A stretch of DNA of 64,000 nt from Ruegeria sp. SCSIO 43209. GTDB lineage: Bacteria > Pseudomonadota > Alphaproteobacteria > Rhodobacterales > Rhodobacteraceae. The stretch is from positions 3,001,001 through 3,065,000 of the forward strand of contig NZ_CP065359.1 of assembly GCF_019904295.1 (NCBI RefSeq), given 5' to 3'. The position numbers and the translations under genes were made by a program. Positions within the stretch are counted from its first letter, which is position 1. Each line of letters begins with the position of its first letter. Shown one piece after another: positions 28,913-37,071 of the stretch. The notes beneath the pieces are model-generated. The model was given only the letters and a program-made list of their open reading frames with translations, had not been told where the DNA came from and ran no database searches.

Positions 28913-31063
28913 ATGTTTGATGTAACAAAGAAATCGATTCAGTGGGGCGAAGAGACGCTGACACTGGAAACCGGCAAGGTTGCCCGTCAGGCCGACGGCA
29001 GCGTGATTGCCACGCTGGGCGAAACCAGCGTCATGGCAAACGTGACCTTTGCCCGTGCTCAAAAGCCCGGTCAGGATTTTTTCCCGCTGACCGTGCACTA
29101 TCAAGAAAAATACTATGCCGCCGGTAAGGTTCCGGGTGGCTTCTTCAAGCGCGAAGCGCGCCCGACCGAGAAAGAGACGCTGACCGCGCGTCTGATTGAC
29201 CGTCCGATCCGCCCGCTGTTTGTTGACGGCTTTAAAAACGAAGTTCTGGTGATGTGCACCGTGCTGAGCCACGATCTGGTCAACGATCCCGACATCGTTG
29301 CAATGATCGCTGCTTCGGCTGCCCTGACCATCTCGGGCGCGCCGTTCATGGGTCCGATCGCCGGTGCCCGCGTTGGTTTCGAGGATGGCGAATACGTTCT
29401 GAACCCGACCGTCGACGACATGCAGGACCTGCGCCTGAACCCTGAACAGCGTCTGGACCTGGTTGTTGCCGGTACCAAAGACGCCGTGATGATGGTGGAA
29501 TCGGAAGCGTACGAACTGTCCGAGGCAGAAATGCTGGGCGCGGTAAACTTCGCGCATGAGCAAATTCAGCCCGTGATCGACCTGATCATCTCGCTGGCCG
29601 AAGAAGCCGCGAAAGAGCCGTTCGAATTCGTCGCCCCCGATTACTCGGAGCTGTCCGCCGCTGTTTCGGCTGCCGGTGAAGAGAAGATGCGCGCCGCGTT
29701 TGCGATCACCGACAAGCAGGAGCGCACCGCCGCTGTTGCCGCGGCCCGTGAAGCGATCAAGGAAGCGCTGACCGAAGAGCAGCTGGAAGACGGCAACCTC
29801 GGTTCCGCAATGAAGAAGCTGGAAGCAGGCATTCTGCGCGGTGACGTCGTCAAAGGCGGCAAACGTATCGACGGTCGTTCGACCACCGATATCCGTTCGA
29901 TCGTCGCAGAAACCTCGATGCTGCCGCGGACCCACGGTTCTGCCCTGTTCACCCGTGGTGAGACTCAGGCGTTGGCCGTGACCACGCTGGGCACCGGTGA
30001 CGATGAGCAGTTCATCGACGCGCTGCACGGCAACTTCAAATCGAACTTTCTGCTGCATTACAACTTCCCCCCCTACTCGGTTGGCGAAGTTGGCCGCGTG
30101 GGTGGTCCGGGCCGTCGTGAGATCGGCCACGGCAAGCTGGCATGGCGTGCCCTGCAGGCGGTTCTGCCTGCGGCGACCGACTTCCCCTACACGATCCGCA
30201 TCGTGTCGGAGATCACCGAATCCAACGGCTCGTCCTCGATGGCGTCGGTCTGCGGCGGTTCGCTGTCGATGATGGATGCGGGCGTTCCGCTCAAAGCACC
30301 GGTTGCCGGTGTGGCCATGGGTCTGATCCTGGAAGATGACGGCGAATACGCCATCCTGTCGGACATTCTGGGTGACGAAGACCACCTGGGCGACATGGAC
30401 TTCAAGGTGGCGGGTACCGAAAACGGCATCACCTCGCTGCAGATGGACATCAAGGTTGCGGGCATCACGCCCGAGATCATGGAGAAAGCCCTGGCGCAAG
30501 CCAAGGACGGCCGGATGCACATTCTGGGTGAGATGGGCAAAGCCCTGTCCGAGACCAACGAATTCTCGGTCCACGCCCCGCGCATCGAGACCATGAACAT
30601 CCCAACCGACAAGATCCGCGAAGTGATCGGCTCGGGCGGTAAGGTCATCCGCGAGATCGTCGAGGTTTCGGGTGCCAAGGTCGACATCAATGACGACGGC
30701 GTCATCAAGATCGCGTCGCCCGACGGTGAATCGATCAAGAAGGCCTATGAGATGATCCACTCGATCGTTGCTGAGCCGGAAGAAGGCCAGATCTACACCG
30801 GTAAAGTGGTCAAGATCGTCGACTTCGGTGCCTTCGTGAACTTCTTTGGCAAGCGCGACGGTCTGGTGCACGTGTCCCAGATCGAAAACCGACGCCTGAA
30901 CCATCCGTCGGATGTTCTGAAAGAAGGTCAGGAAGTAAAGGTCAAGCTGCTGGGCTTTGACGATCGCGGCAAGGTGCGCCTGTCGATGAAAGTTGTCGAT
31001 CAGGAAACCGGCGAAGAGATCGTTCCCGAGAAGAAAGAAAAGAAAGAGGAAAGCGCAGAGTAA
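28913..31063 (+). CDS. pnp: Polyribonucleotide nucleotidyltransferase
   Basis: A 716-residue PNPase, 3'-5' phosphorolytic exoribonuclease of the RNA degradosome. Two RNase PH domains (about 1-210 and 310-545; [34 protein letters not shown]), then KH ([20 protein letters not shown]) and S1 ([19 protein letters not shown]) domains, ending in an acidic-basic tail. TAGGA precedes the start. The 224-bp leader contains GC-rich hairpins, as expected for RNase III/PNPase autoregulation. Confidence 0.98.
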   Translation: MFDVTKKSIQWGEETLTLETGKVARQADGSVIATLGETSVMANVTFARAQKPGQDFFPLTVHYQEKYYAAGKVPGGFFKREARPTEKETLTARLIDRPIRPLFVDGFKNEVLVMCTVLSHDLVNDPDIVAMIAASAALTISGAPFMGPIAGARVGFEDGEYVLNPTVDDMQDLRLNPEQRLDLVVAGTKDAVMMVESEAYELSEAEMLGAVNFAHEQIQPVIDLIISLAEEAAKEPFEFVAPDYSELSAAVSAAGEEKMRAAFAITDKQERTAAVAAAREAIKEALTEEQLEDGNLGSAMKKLEAGILRGDVVKGGKRIDGRSTTDIRSIVAETSMLPRTHGSALFTRGETQALAVTTLGTGDDEQFIDALHGNFKSNFLLHYNFPPYSVGEVGRVGGPGRREIGHGKLAWRALQAVLPAATDFPYTIRIVSEITESNGSSSMASVCGGSLSMMDAGVPLKAPVAGVAMGLILEDDGEYAILSDILGDEDHLGDMDFKVAGTENGITSLQMDIKVAGITPEIMEKALAQAKDGRMHILGEMGKALSETNEFSVHAPRIETMNIPTDKIREVIGSGGKVIREIVEVSGAKVDINDDGVIKIASPDGESIKKAYEMIHSIVAEPEEGQIYTGKVVKIVDFGAFVNFFGKRDGLVHVSQIENRRLNHPSDVLKEGQEVKVKLLGFDDRGKVRLSMKVVDQETGEEIVPEKKEKKEESAE

Positions 31064-31084
31064 TCTGCCTCTTTTGCAAGAACG

Positions 31085-31120
31085 AAGGCCCCGGTAATCC
31101 GCCGGGGCCTTTCTCTTTGG
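31085..31120 (+). terminator. pnp terminator
   Basis: AAGGCCCCGG (31085-31094) pairs perfectly with CCGGGGCCTT (31102-31111) around TAATCCG, followed by TCTCTTT. It lies 21 bp after pnp. Confidence 0.8.
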
Positions 31121-31355
31121 GCGAATGTCGAGTGCCGCAGCGATGCTGTGGAATGTGCCGACCATCTGCTTGCTGGGGTAGGCTTCAATTTTGATGAGGC
31201 TACAATTCTGATTGTTGAGTGCATTGCCCTGAAACAGAGCCTCACAACCACTTAAAACGTTGGCTTTACAGGCCCGGGGCATCTACTTGGGCATTCTTTT
31301 CTACTCATTGCCGATAAATGAATGAATTTACGACGATATCCGATCGTTTCTTGGT

Positions 31356-31829
31356 TTATTTCTTTTCTTCGATCAAAAGCTCTTCTATGAGCGCGCCTAA
31401 CAGTTGCGTCCTCGATTTGACCTTGGCTTTTTTGTAGATTGAATTGTTCTGGGACTTGATTGTTCCCTCGCTGGTCTCGCGCAGTTTAGCTATTTCTGCG
31501 AGGGACAGGCCCTTTACGGTGAGAAGTGCAACATCTCGTTCCGCAGCACTAAGGCCCCAACGGTCGAACTGTAGTTCCAGCATTCGAAAAAACTCGCCTT
31601 GAGCCTTCCGCAGGTTCTGTTTGACTTCTTGGTGACGTCGCAAAAACAGCCTGTGGCTTTGCCAAATCAAAAGCCCCCCAAGAATAAACCCAAATAGGGT
31701 GATGAGAGCCGTGATTTCATGGACCACCCAACTCGCGGAAAAAATGTAGTACCCTGTTATTTCGCCAATCAATTCGATCACAAACGTCAAAGCAGAGATC
31801 GCATATACAGCGATCCCCGCTTTGAACAT
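31356..31829 (-). CDS. Membrane-anchored LuxR-type HTH regulator
   Basis: A 157-residue protein. Two N-terminal hydrophobic helices (about 4-26, IAVYAISALTFVIELIG; about 36-60, ITALITLFGFILGGLLIW) are joined by a charged linker (RLFLRRHQEVKQNLRKAQ) to a C-terminal LuxR-type HTH (WGLSAAERDVALLTVKGLSL, then AEIAKLRETSEGTIKSQNNS). A one-component regulator anchored in the membrane is inferred. The start may be the ATG at 31829 or an in-frame TTG at 31856 (nine more residues); neither has a strong ribosome site. It follows the acidic repeat protein gene on the same strand and probably shares its transcript. Confidence 0.85.
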   Translation of the reverse strand: MFKAGIAVYAISALTFVIELIGEITGYYIFSASWVVHEITALITLFGFILGGLLIWQSHRLFLRRHQEVKQNLRKAQGEFFRMLELQFDRWGLSAAERDVALLTVKGLSLAEIAKLRETSEGTIKSQNNSIYKKAKVKSRTQLLGALIEELLIEEKK

Positions 31830-31892
31830 GGCTTCTTTTTTAAACCATTTGTTCAAACCCCAATCTCGCTTGGGCTCAAGTTGGAAGCTGAA

Positions 31893-32474
31893 TTAATCAT
31901 CGTCGCCTTCGTCATCCCCTTCGCCATCGTCACCTTCACCGTCGCGCTCGCCATCGTCGCCTTCGCTATCGCGTTCGCCGTCATCGCCTTCGCTATCGCG
32001 TTCGCCATCGTCGCCTTCGCTATCGCGCTCGCCATCGTCACCTTCGCTGTCGCGCTCACCATCGTCGCCTTCGCTGTCGCGTTCACCATCGTCGCCTTCG
32101 CTATCGTTTTCCCCATCGCCTTCGTCATCGTCACCTTCGTCATCGTCACCTTCGTCATCAAATCCTTCGTCGTCATCTTCGTCGTCATCTTCGTCATCAA
32201 AATCTTCGTCGTCATCTTCCTCATCGTCGAACTCATCGTCTCGCTCTGAACGATCCCGAACGATGGTTCCGTCTTTCCCCAGCACCACTTCTCTCTCGAT
32301 TCCAGGTCCAGTTGCTTCAAAGCGAAGATTCCCAAACAGCGTGTTGGTTATTTCGATTCGTTGGAAACCTTGTTCTGTGAGTTCGTCGATGATGTCTTGC
32401 TTGGTGGTTTGCGAAAGCGCCGTGGTGGCCATCAGAACGAAAGTTGATGTCAGACCGATAGTTTTCTTGTTCAT
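31893..32474 (-). CDS. Secreted PepSY-like protein with Asp/Glu-rich repeat tail
   Basis: A 193-residue protein. Signal peptide MNKKTIGLTSTFVLMATTALS; a short PepSY-like domain (about 23-78, DIIDELTEQGFQRIEITNT and EREVVLGKDGTIV); then a tail that is almost entirely Asp, Glu and Gly, with six tandem copies of SEGDDGERD. The tail would be highly charged and disordered and could bind calcium or other cations. The ATG 32474 has GAGGATGGG upstream. A longer in-frame start lacks a signal peptide. It precedes the membrane LuxR-type gene. Confidence 0.82.
   Translation of the reverse strand: MNKKTIGLTSTFVLMATTALSQTTKQDIIDELTEQGFQRIEITNTLFGNLRFEATGPGIEREVVLGKDGTIVRDRSERDDEFDDEEDDDEDFDDEDDDEDDDEGFDDEGDDDEGDDDEGDGENDSEGDDGERDSEGDDGERDSEGDDGERDSEGDDGERDSEGDDGERDSEGDDGERDGEGDDGEGDDEGDDD
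31941..32118. repeat. 27-bp tandem repeat (coding minisatellite)
   Basis: Six imperfect copies of a 27-bp unit (plus-strand form beginning TTCGCTATCGCGTTCGCCAT) encode SEGDDGERD on the minus strand. Copies differ mainly at third codon positions, so the protein repeat is better conserved than the DNA, indicating selection on the peptide. Flanking degenerate EGDDD units extend the repeat to about 32200. Confidence 0.85.
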
Positions 32475-32644
32475 GTTCCCATCCTCAAAGGAATTGCCAA
32501 TTGAACTAAAACATCGGCGCTTTGCGATGGGAATATAACTTAGGTTGGTTAGGCCAGACTTGAACCAAAGAACTATATCCTCAACGGTACTGGGTAATGC
32601 GCGCAATGTGCGGGAACGTGGATTTGGAGAGCGCCGAAAAATTT

Positions 32645-32664
32645 TTCAGGAGCAAATTCCTGAA
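32645..32664. promoter_or_regulatory. Inverted repeat upstream of the 2OG-oxygenase-like gene
   Basis: TTCAGGA and TCCTGAA form a perfect 7-bp inverted repeat around GCAAAT, 60 bp before the start at 32725 and 170 bp upstream of the divergent acidic repeat gene. It could be an operator for either gene. Confidence 0.35.
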
Positions 32665-32724
32665 TTTGATCTCGGACCGATCTGAATTTACAGCCATGTA
32701 GTTTTTGAAGGTGACACCGAGGAT

Positions 32725-33354
32725 ATGCCCGAAGCCAAGAAATTCGAAAAGCTCTTCTCTACTCCAATGATGCGATTTGTGGTGCCTAACAGTGCAGCGC
32801 TTAATGCGGCGATTCTGTTTGAGGCCGAAAAGATGCGTGAGGAAGACGAGGGTGCCTCAAAATCCAATCGCGGCGGATGGCACTCAAACGGAAACCTCTT
32901 TGATCGCGATACGCCCGCTATTCAGAATTTGCGAGACGCGGCCGAAGATGCGGTGTTTCAAATAACACGAAAGGTCTCAGACAAGGTTGAACCGGATAAA
33001 CTTCGCCTGAAACTGTTCGGGTGGATAAACGACAATCCTTCCGGCGGGTACAATGCGCCGCATACTCATCCCGGCGCGCATTGGTCTGGAGTGTACTATG
33101 TTTCTCAACCCGAGATCGAAGAAGGTTCGTCTGGAATGATTGAGTTTCTCGACCCCCGAAACGAGTTGCCTCACTGGCGCATACTTCAGGCGAGTGCGTT
33201 TCGGAACAAAAAGAAGCTGCGCCCGGCAGCCGGCGAAATGATCCTTTTTCCATCCTATCTGACCCATTGGGTCCACCCAAACCAAAGTATAGAAAGCCGC
33301 GTCACGGTTGCCTTCAACGCAACCTTTCGACGTCCAAAATCGAATCCCAGTTAA
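32725..33354 (+). CDS. TIGR02466-type 2OG-Fe(II) oxygenase-like protein
   Basis: A 209-residue protein with the double-stranded beta-helix features of the TIGR02466 group: NAPHTHPGAHWSGVYYVSQP (iron-site histidines), MIEFLDPRNELPHWR and the distal AGEMILFPSYLTHWVHPNQ plus SRVTVAFN with the 2-oxoglutarate arginine. Such proteins are often found in marine bacteria and phages; the substrate is unknown. GAGGAT immediately precedes the ATG, which is rather close; a later in-frame ATG lacks any ribosome site. Confidence 0.75.
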   Translation: MPEAKKFEKLFSTPMMRFVVPNSAALNAAILFEAEKMREEDEGASKSNRGGWHSNGNLFDRDTPAIQNLRDAAEDAVFQITRKVSDKVEPDKLRLKLFGWINDNPSGGYNAPHTHPGAHWSGVYYVSQPEIEEGSSGMIEFLDPRNELPHWRILQASAFRNKKKLRPAAGEMILFPSYLTHWVHPNQSIESRVTVAFNATFRRPKSNPS

Positions 33355-33670
33355 TCGCCTCGAGATACGCAGCCTCTGTGGTATCGAACATCATGGCAAT
33401 GTTTCGCCTGGTCAGCGCAGTCAGCGCGGCTTTCAGTTTCCATCAGAAGATACAATCCTTTGGCAGCGAGACCGCGTTCAACTGACGTATCCGATCCCAA
33501 CCACCGCCTCGGCAGGCGTGCACACAGTCGATCCAACCATAGCCAATCTGCCTTTTTCGATCAGTGCCGCTTTCGAGCCCTGCGCGTCACGGTAAACGAT
33601 ATGTTAACACTTCTAAGTTGAGTTAGCTCAAAGTTAAGGAAATCCAAATCATCTGGGACGTCGCCGCGCT
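33355..33670. other. Gene-free stretch with possible decayed gene on the minus strand
   Basis: No intact gene. On the minus strand a 41-codon open stretch (33605 to about 33483, containing KAALIEKGRLAMVGSTV) has protein-like composition but no start codon. A second frame continues it with QLNAVSLPKDCIF, a stop, then KAALTALTRRNIAMMFDTTE. This looks like a gene broken by a frameshift and a stop, but I cannot identify the family. Confidence 0.3.
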
Positions 33671-34666
33671 TTGGCCTCTATCACCATCTTTGAGATCGAC
33701 GGAGATCCGTTTGGCAACCCCAGTGTGACGGTGACCCAGGGGTTTCAGGTCACCATTACTGATGATGATAATTTTCTCGAAAATCCGGACAACAACGGCA
33801 GCCAACAGTTCGATACCCTCCCAATCCCCGGGCTGAACAATTCCGGCAGCTTTCAGATATTTGAAGGCTACAGCGCGACGGTCGGAGGTGCACCGGTCAC
33901 CTACACACTGCTGCAATTCTCGGGTACGCAATACATCGTTGTGACCTCGGGAAACGTTGCTGTTAACGATGTACTGACAGGCAACTCACTGGCCCAGAGT
34001 ACTGCACCTGCGGTCGAATATGATAACCTTCCCAGCTTTGTCTGCTTTACTTCGGGGTCACATATTCTGACACCATCGGGCCAGCGTCTGATCGAAGAAG
34101 TCAAAGCAGGCGATCATGTGATCACCGCAGATGGCACCGGTCGGGCCGTGCGCTGGGTGGGTCGGCGACGGCTGACTGAGGCGGATCTGAGACAGACCCC
34201 TAAGCATTGCCCGATCCGGATCAGTGCGGGCAGTCTTGGGCCGCAGACACCATCGCGAGATCTGCTGCTGTCACCTCAGCATCGGGTTGTCGTGTCCTCA
34301 CCTGCATTGGAATTGCATCATAGTCACCCGATGATGTTGGCGACGGCCAAGTCTCTGCTCAACGGCAAGTCTATCACGCAAGTTCCGCCAAGCGGGGGCG
34401 TCGAGTACATTCACATTCTATTCGACCAGCATGAGCTGGTGAATGTCGAAGGATTGTGGTCGGAATCGTTTTATCCCGGCGGATATACGCTGGACGCGAT
34501 GAGCAGTGCAGTGAAGGAGGAACTATTCGAGCTGTTCCCTGAGCTTCATTCCGATACAGGCGGCTATGGTGATACGGTGCTGCCGGTTCTGAAACCGTAC
34601 GAAGTGCAGATGCTGCGCCCGGAGCTATCTGCCCCTTGCGGCGCAACCTCGGCGTTTGCGCATTAG
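33671..34666 (+). CDS. Hint-domain protein
   Basis: A 331-residue protein. Residues 1-120 form a beta-rich N-terminal region; the Hint (hedgehog/intein) domain begins at Cys125 in VCFTSGSHILTPSGQRLIEE and continues with VKAGDHVITADGTGRAVRWV and LLSPQHRVVVS to about residue 270. Roseobacter genomes carry many such stand-alone Hint proteins; self-cleavage at Cys125 is possible but unproven. The best start is the TTG at 33671; no in-frame ATG is available between the preceding stop and the conserved region. No signal peptide is seen. Confidence 0.82.
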   Translation: MASITIFEIDGDPFGNPSVTVTQGFQVTITDDDNFLENPDNNGSQQFDTLPIPGLNNSGSFQIFEGYSATVGGAPVTYTLLQFSGTQYIVVTSGNVAVNDVLTGNSLAQSTAPAVEYDNLPSFVCFTSGSHILTPSGQRLIEEVKAGDHVITADGTGRAVRWVGRRRLTEADLRQTPKHCPIRISAGSLGPQTPSRDLLLSPQHRVVVSSPALELHHSHPMMLATAKSLLNGKSITQVPPSGGVEYIHILFDQHELVNVEGLWSESFYPGGYTLDAMSSAVKEELFELFPELHSDTGGYGDTVLPVLKPYEVQMLRPELSAPCGATSAFAH

Positions 34667-34671
34667 AAGAA

Positions 34672-34693
34672 GGCGGGGGCTTTCGCCCCCTGC
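34672..34693 (-). terminator. Terminator of the 1-Cys peroxiredoxin gene
   Basis: GGCGGGGGC and GCCCCCTGCC form a GC-rich stem with loop TTTC. The T-rich run (TTCTTCTAA) follows on the minus strand, so it ends the gene at 34706, 13 bp away. It also lies just after the Hint gene. Confidence 0.6.
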
Positions 34694-34705
34694 CCGTTGA
34701 TCCGA

Positions 34706-35356
34706 TTACGACGGCGCTTTGGTTTTGCGCAGATAGGGGAAGATCGTCTCGAACTCGCCGAACTTCTCTTTTGCCTCATCGTTGGAGACCGCAGGTGGAA
34801 TGATCACATCCTCACCCGGCACCCAATTTGCGGGGGTTGCCACGCCCTTGGCGCTCATCTGCAGGCCATCCAGCGCACGCAGAATCTCGGCAAAGTTGCG
34901 GCCCACGGTCATCGGGTAGGTCATGGACAGTTTCAACTGCTTATCGGGTCCGATGATAAAGACAGAGCGTACAGTTGCGCTGTCGGCAGGCGTGCGGCCG
35001 TCGGGCAGATAGGCCTCGGCCGGCAGCATGTCGAAGGCTTTGGACACAGCCAGACCGTCATCGGCGATGATCGGGAAGCCGGGGTTGGCGTTGCCATAGG
35101 CCTCGATATCTTTTTTCCACTTCTTATGATCTTCGACACCGTCCACGGACACGCCGATCACTTTGGTGTTCCGCGCCGCCCATTCATCGTTCAACTGCGC
35201 AACTGCCGAAAACTCGGTCGTGCAAACAGGAGTGAAGTCCTTGGGGTGTGAGAACAGGATGGCCCAGCTATCGCCAATCCAGTCATGAAACTGGACGGTG
35301 CCCTGATCTGTCTCTGCGGTGAAATTCGGGACCGTATCATTGATGCGCAAACCCAT
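34706..35356 (-). CDS. 1-Cys peroxiredoxin (Prx6 type)
   Basis: A 216-residue thiol peroxidase. The peroxidatic cysteine is Cys45 in HPKDFTPVCTTE, and there is no second cysteine in the protein, the mark of 1-Cys enzymes. The long C-terminal dimerisation arm of Prx6 (GEDVIIPPAVSNDEAKEKFG) is present. It reduces hydrogen or organic peroxides. The start has AAAGGAGT upstream. It is divergent from an aldehyde dehydrogenase across a 218-bp gap that contains three palindromes. Confidence 0.96.
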   Translation of the reverse strand: MGLRINDTVPNFTAETDQGTVQFHDWIGDSWAILFSHPKDFTPVCTTEFSAVAQLNDEWAARNTKVIGVSVDGVEDHKKWKKDIEAYGNANPGFPIIADDGLAVSKAFDMLPAEAYLPDGRTPADSATVRSVFIIGPDKQLKLSMTYPMTVGRNFAEILRALDGLQMSAKGVATPANWVPGEDVIIPPAVSNDEAKEKFGEFETIFPYLRKTKAPS

Positions 35357-35465
35357 TGGGAAACTCCTTTCCTGTGAAAAATCGCGAGTCGATTGCTGCC
35401 AACCTAATCACTTTGCGCAGAGGTTAAACCATTCATGTTGCGCTGTCAGAAGATTCAGTAGGTAG

Positions 35466-35483
35466 ATAATTTGATCAAATTAT
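35466..35483. promoter_or_regulatory. 18-bp perfect palindrome
   Basis: ATAATTTGATCAAATTAT is identical to its reverse complement. It lies between the divergent peroxiredoxin and aldehyde dehydrogenase genes and is a likely operator for one of them. The regulator family is not evident; the core TTTGATCAAA is not the spaced FNR site. Confidence 0.5.
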
Positions 35484-35500
35484 GTTTTACCCTTGCCCGA

Positions 35501-35510
35501 CACCCGGGTG
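35501..35510. promoter_or_regulatory. Short GC-rich palindrome
   Basis: CACCCGGGTG is a perfect 10-bp palindrome between the 18-bp palindrome and the TetR-like site. It is short and may be chance. Confidence 0.25.
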
Positions 35511-35530
35511 GGTGACAGAGTGCGAATGAA

Positions 35531-35550
35531 AACCGACCGTTCGGTCGATT
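35531..35550. promoter_or_regulatory. TetR-type operator before the aldehyde dehydrogenase gene
   Basis: AACCGACCGTTCGGTCGATT is a 20-bp palindrome with one mismatched pair; the core CGACCG-TT-CGGTCG is perfect. This is the usual TetR/AcrR operator shape. It ends 24 bp before the start codon at 35575. No tetR gene is in the immediate neighbourhood. Confidence 0.6.
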
Positions 35551-35574
35551 GATTCCTGATCCGGAGGATGAGCC

Positions 35575-37014
35575 ATGATCGAAAAACGCGATTTCTATAT
35601 CAACGGCAAATGGGTCGCCCCATCAGAGCCGAATGATTTCGAAGTGATCGACCCGTCGACCGAAGAACCATGCGCGGTGATCTCATTGGGGTCAGAGGCT
35701 GACACTAACGCAGCGGTTGCTGCGGCCAAAGCTGCTCTGCCTGGTTGGATGGCAACCCCGGTGGACGAGCGCATCGCTTTGGTAGAGAAACTGGTCGATA
35801 TTTACGCCACCCGCTCAGAGGATCTGGCCCAGGCGATGTCGATGGAGATGGGTGCACCGATCGAAATGGCGCGCAGCCAGCAATCGGGCGCGGGGATCTA
35901 TCACCTGAAAAACTTCATCCGTGCCGCCAAGGCGTTCCAATTCGAACGTCCGTTGGGCGATCATGCGCCGAATGACCGGATCATCTATGAAGCGGTGGGT
36001 GTGGCAGCCCTGATCACCCCATGGAATTGGCCGATGAATCAGGTCACGCTCAAAGTCGGGGCCGCCGCGATTGCGGGCTGCACGATGGTTCTGAAACCGT
36101 CCGAGCAAAGCCCGCTGAACGCGATGATCTTTGCTGAGATGATGGATGAGGCTGGCTTCCCGGCTGGTGTTTTCAACCTGGTGAATGGCGATGGCGTGGG
36201 CGTGGGCTCTCAGCTCTCGGGGCACGCAGATGTTGATATGGTCAGCTTCACCGGTTCGACCCGCGCGGGCACGGCGATTTCCAAGAATGCGGCGGATACA
36301 CTGAAGAAAGTGCATCTGGAACTGGGTGGCAAAGGGGCCAATGTGGTCTTCGCCGATGCCGACGAAAAGGCGGTAAAACGCGGCGTCCTGCACATGATGA
36401 ACAACACCGGTCAAAGCTGTAACGCGCCCAGCCGGATGCTGGTGCAGCGTCCGATCTATGATCAGGCGGTTGAGACAGCCGCCGAGGTGGCAAACAATGT
36501 CACCGTCGGCAGTGCCGCCGAAGAAGGCCGACATATCGGGCCGGTGGTAAACGAAGTGCAGTGGACCAAAATTCAGGACCTGATCCAGAAAGGAATTGAT
36601 GAGGGCGCGCGTCTTGTGGCAGGCGGTACCGGTCGCCCTGAGGGACTGAACAAGGGCTACTATGTGCGTCCTACGGTCTTTGCAGATGCCAACAACCAGA
36701 TGACCATCGCGCGCGAGGAGATCTTTGGCCCGGTTCTGACCATGATCCCCTTCGATACCGAAGAAGAAGCCATCGAGATTACCAATGACACACCTTACGG
36801 GCTGACCAATTATGTTCAGACCCAAGACGGTGCACGCGCCAACCGAATGGCTCGCGTCTTGCGGTCGGGCATGGTTGAGATGAACGGCCAGTCGCGCAGC
36901 GCTGGGTCCCCGTTTGGTGGGATGAAACAGTCCGGCAATGGCCGCGAAGGCGGGGTTTGGGGCTTGGAGGACTTCCTTGAGGTCAAGGCCGTTGGCGGTT
37001 GGGCCGCCGAATAG
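35575..37014 (+). CDS. Aldehyde dehydrogenase (NAD-dependent)
   Basis: A 479-residue single-domain aldehyde dehydrogenase. Motifs: PWNWPMNQVTLKVGAA, SFTGSTRAGTAI, LELGGKGANVVF (general-base Glu) and NNTGQSCNAPSRM with the catalytic Cys. Substrate unknown. CCGGAGGATG precedes the ATG. A TetR-like operator lies just upstream, suggesting control by an aldehyde or fatty-acyl responsive repressor. Followed by a clear terminator, so monocistronic. Confidence 0.95.
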   Translation: MIEKRDFYINGKWVAPSEPNDFEVIDPSTEEPCAVISLGSEADTNAAVAAAKAALPGWMATPVDERIALVEKLVDIYATRSEDLAQAMSMEMGAPIEMARSQQSGAGIYHLKNFIRAAKAFQFERPLGDHAPNDRIIYEAVGVAALITPWNWPMNQVTLKVGAAAIAGCTMVLKPSEQSPLNAMIFAEMMDEAGFPAGVFNLVNGDGVGVGSQLSGHADVDMVSFTGSTRAGTAISKNAADTLKKVHLELGGKGANVVFADADEKAVKRGVLHMMNNTGQSCNAPSRMLVQRPIYDQAVETAAEVANNVTVGSAAEEGRHIGPVVNEVQWTKIQDLIQKGIDEGARLVAGGTGRPEGLNKGYYVRPTVFADANNQMTIAREEIFGPVLTMIPFDTEEEAIEITNDTPYGLTNYVQTQDGARANRMARVLRSGMVEMNGQSRSAGSPFGGMKQSGNGREGGVWGLEDFLEVKAVGGWAAE

Positions 37015-37038
37015 TCAATCTTGGCGCTATCAAAATGT

Positions 37039-37071
37039 GAGGCACCCTAAGGGTGCCTCGCTTTGTTTCTT
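37039..37071 (+). terminator. Aldehyde dehydrogenase terminator
   Basis: GAGGCACCC (37039-37047) and GGGTGCCTC (37051-37059) form a perfect 9-bp stem with a TAA loop, followed by GCTTTGTTTCTT. It also lies directly at the end of the convergent gene at 37070. Confidence 0.85.

Noticed and set aside
28787..31282. An 831-codon open frame on the minus strand across pnp
   Set aside because: Its sequence is an antisense shadow of the well-conserved pnp gene, produced by the codon bias of GC-rich DNA; it has no family similarity.
31941..32118. Regular short repeats that could be mistaken for a CRISPR array
   Set aside because: The 27-bp units are contiguous with no spacers, lie in a reading frame and encode a peptide repeat.
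31719..32249. A plus-strand frame encoding a long Ala/Ile/Val/Phe-rich hydrophobic repeat
   Set aside because: It is the exact antisense of the Asp/Glu-rich repeat tail. Acidic codons (GAT, GAA, GGT) read backwards give hydrophobic ones, so it is not evidence for a membrane protein.
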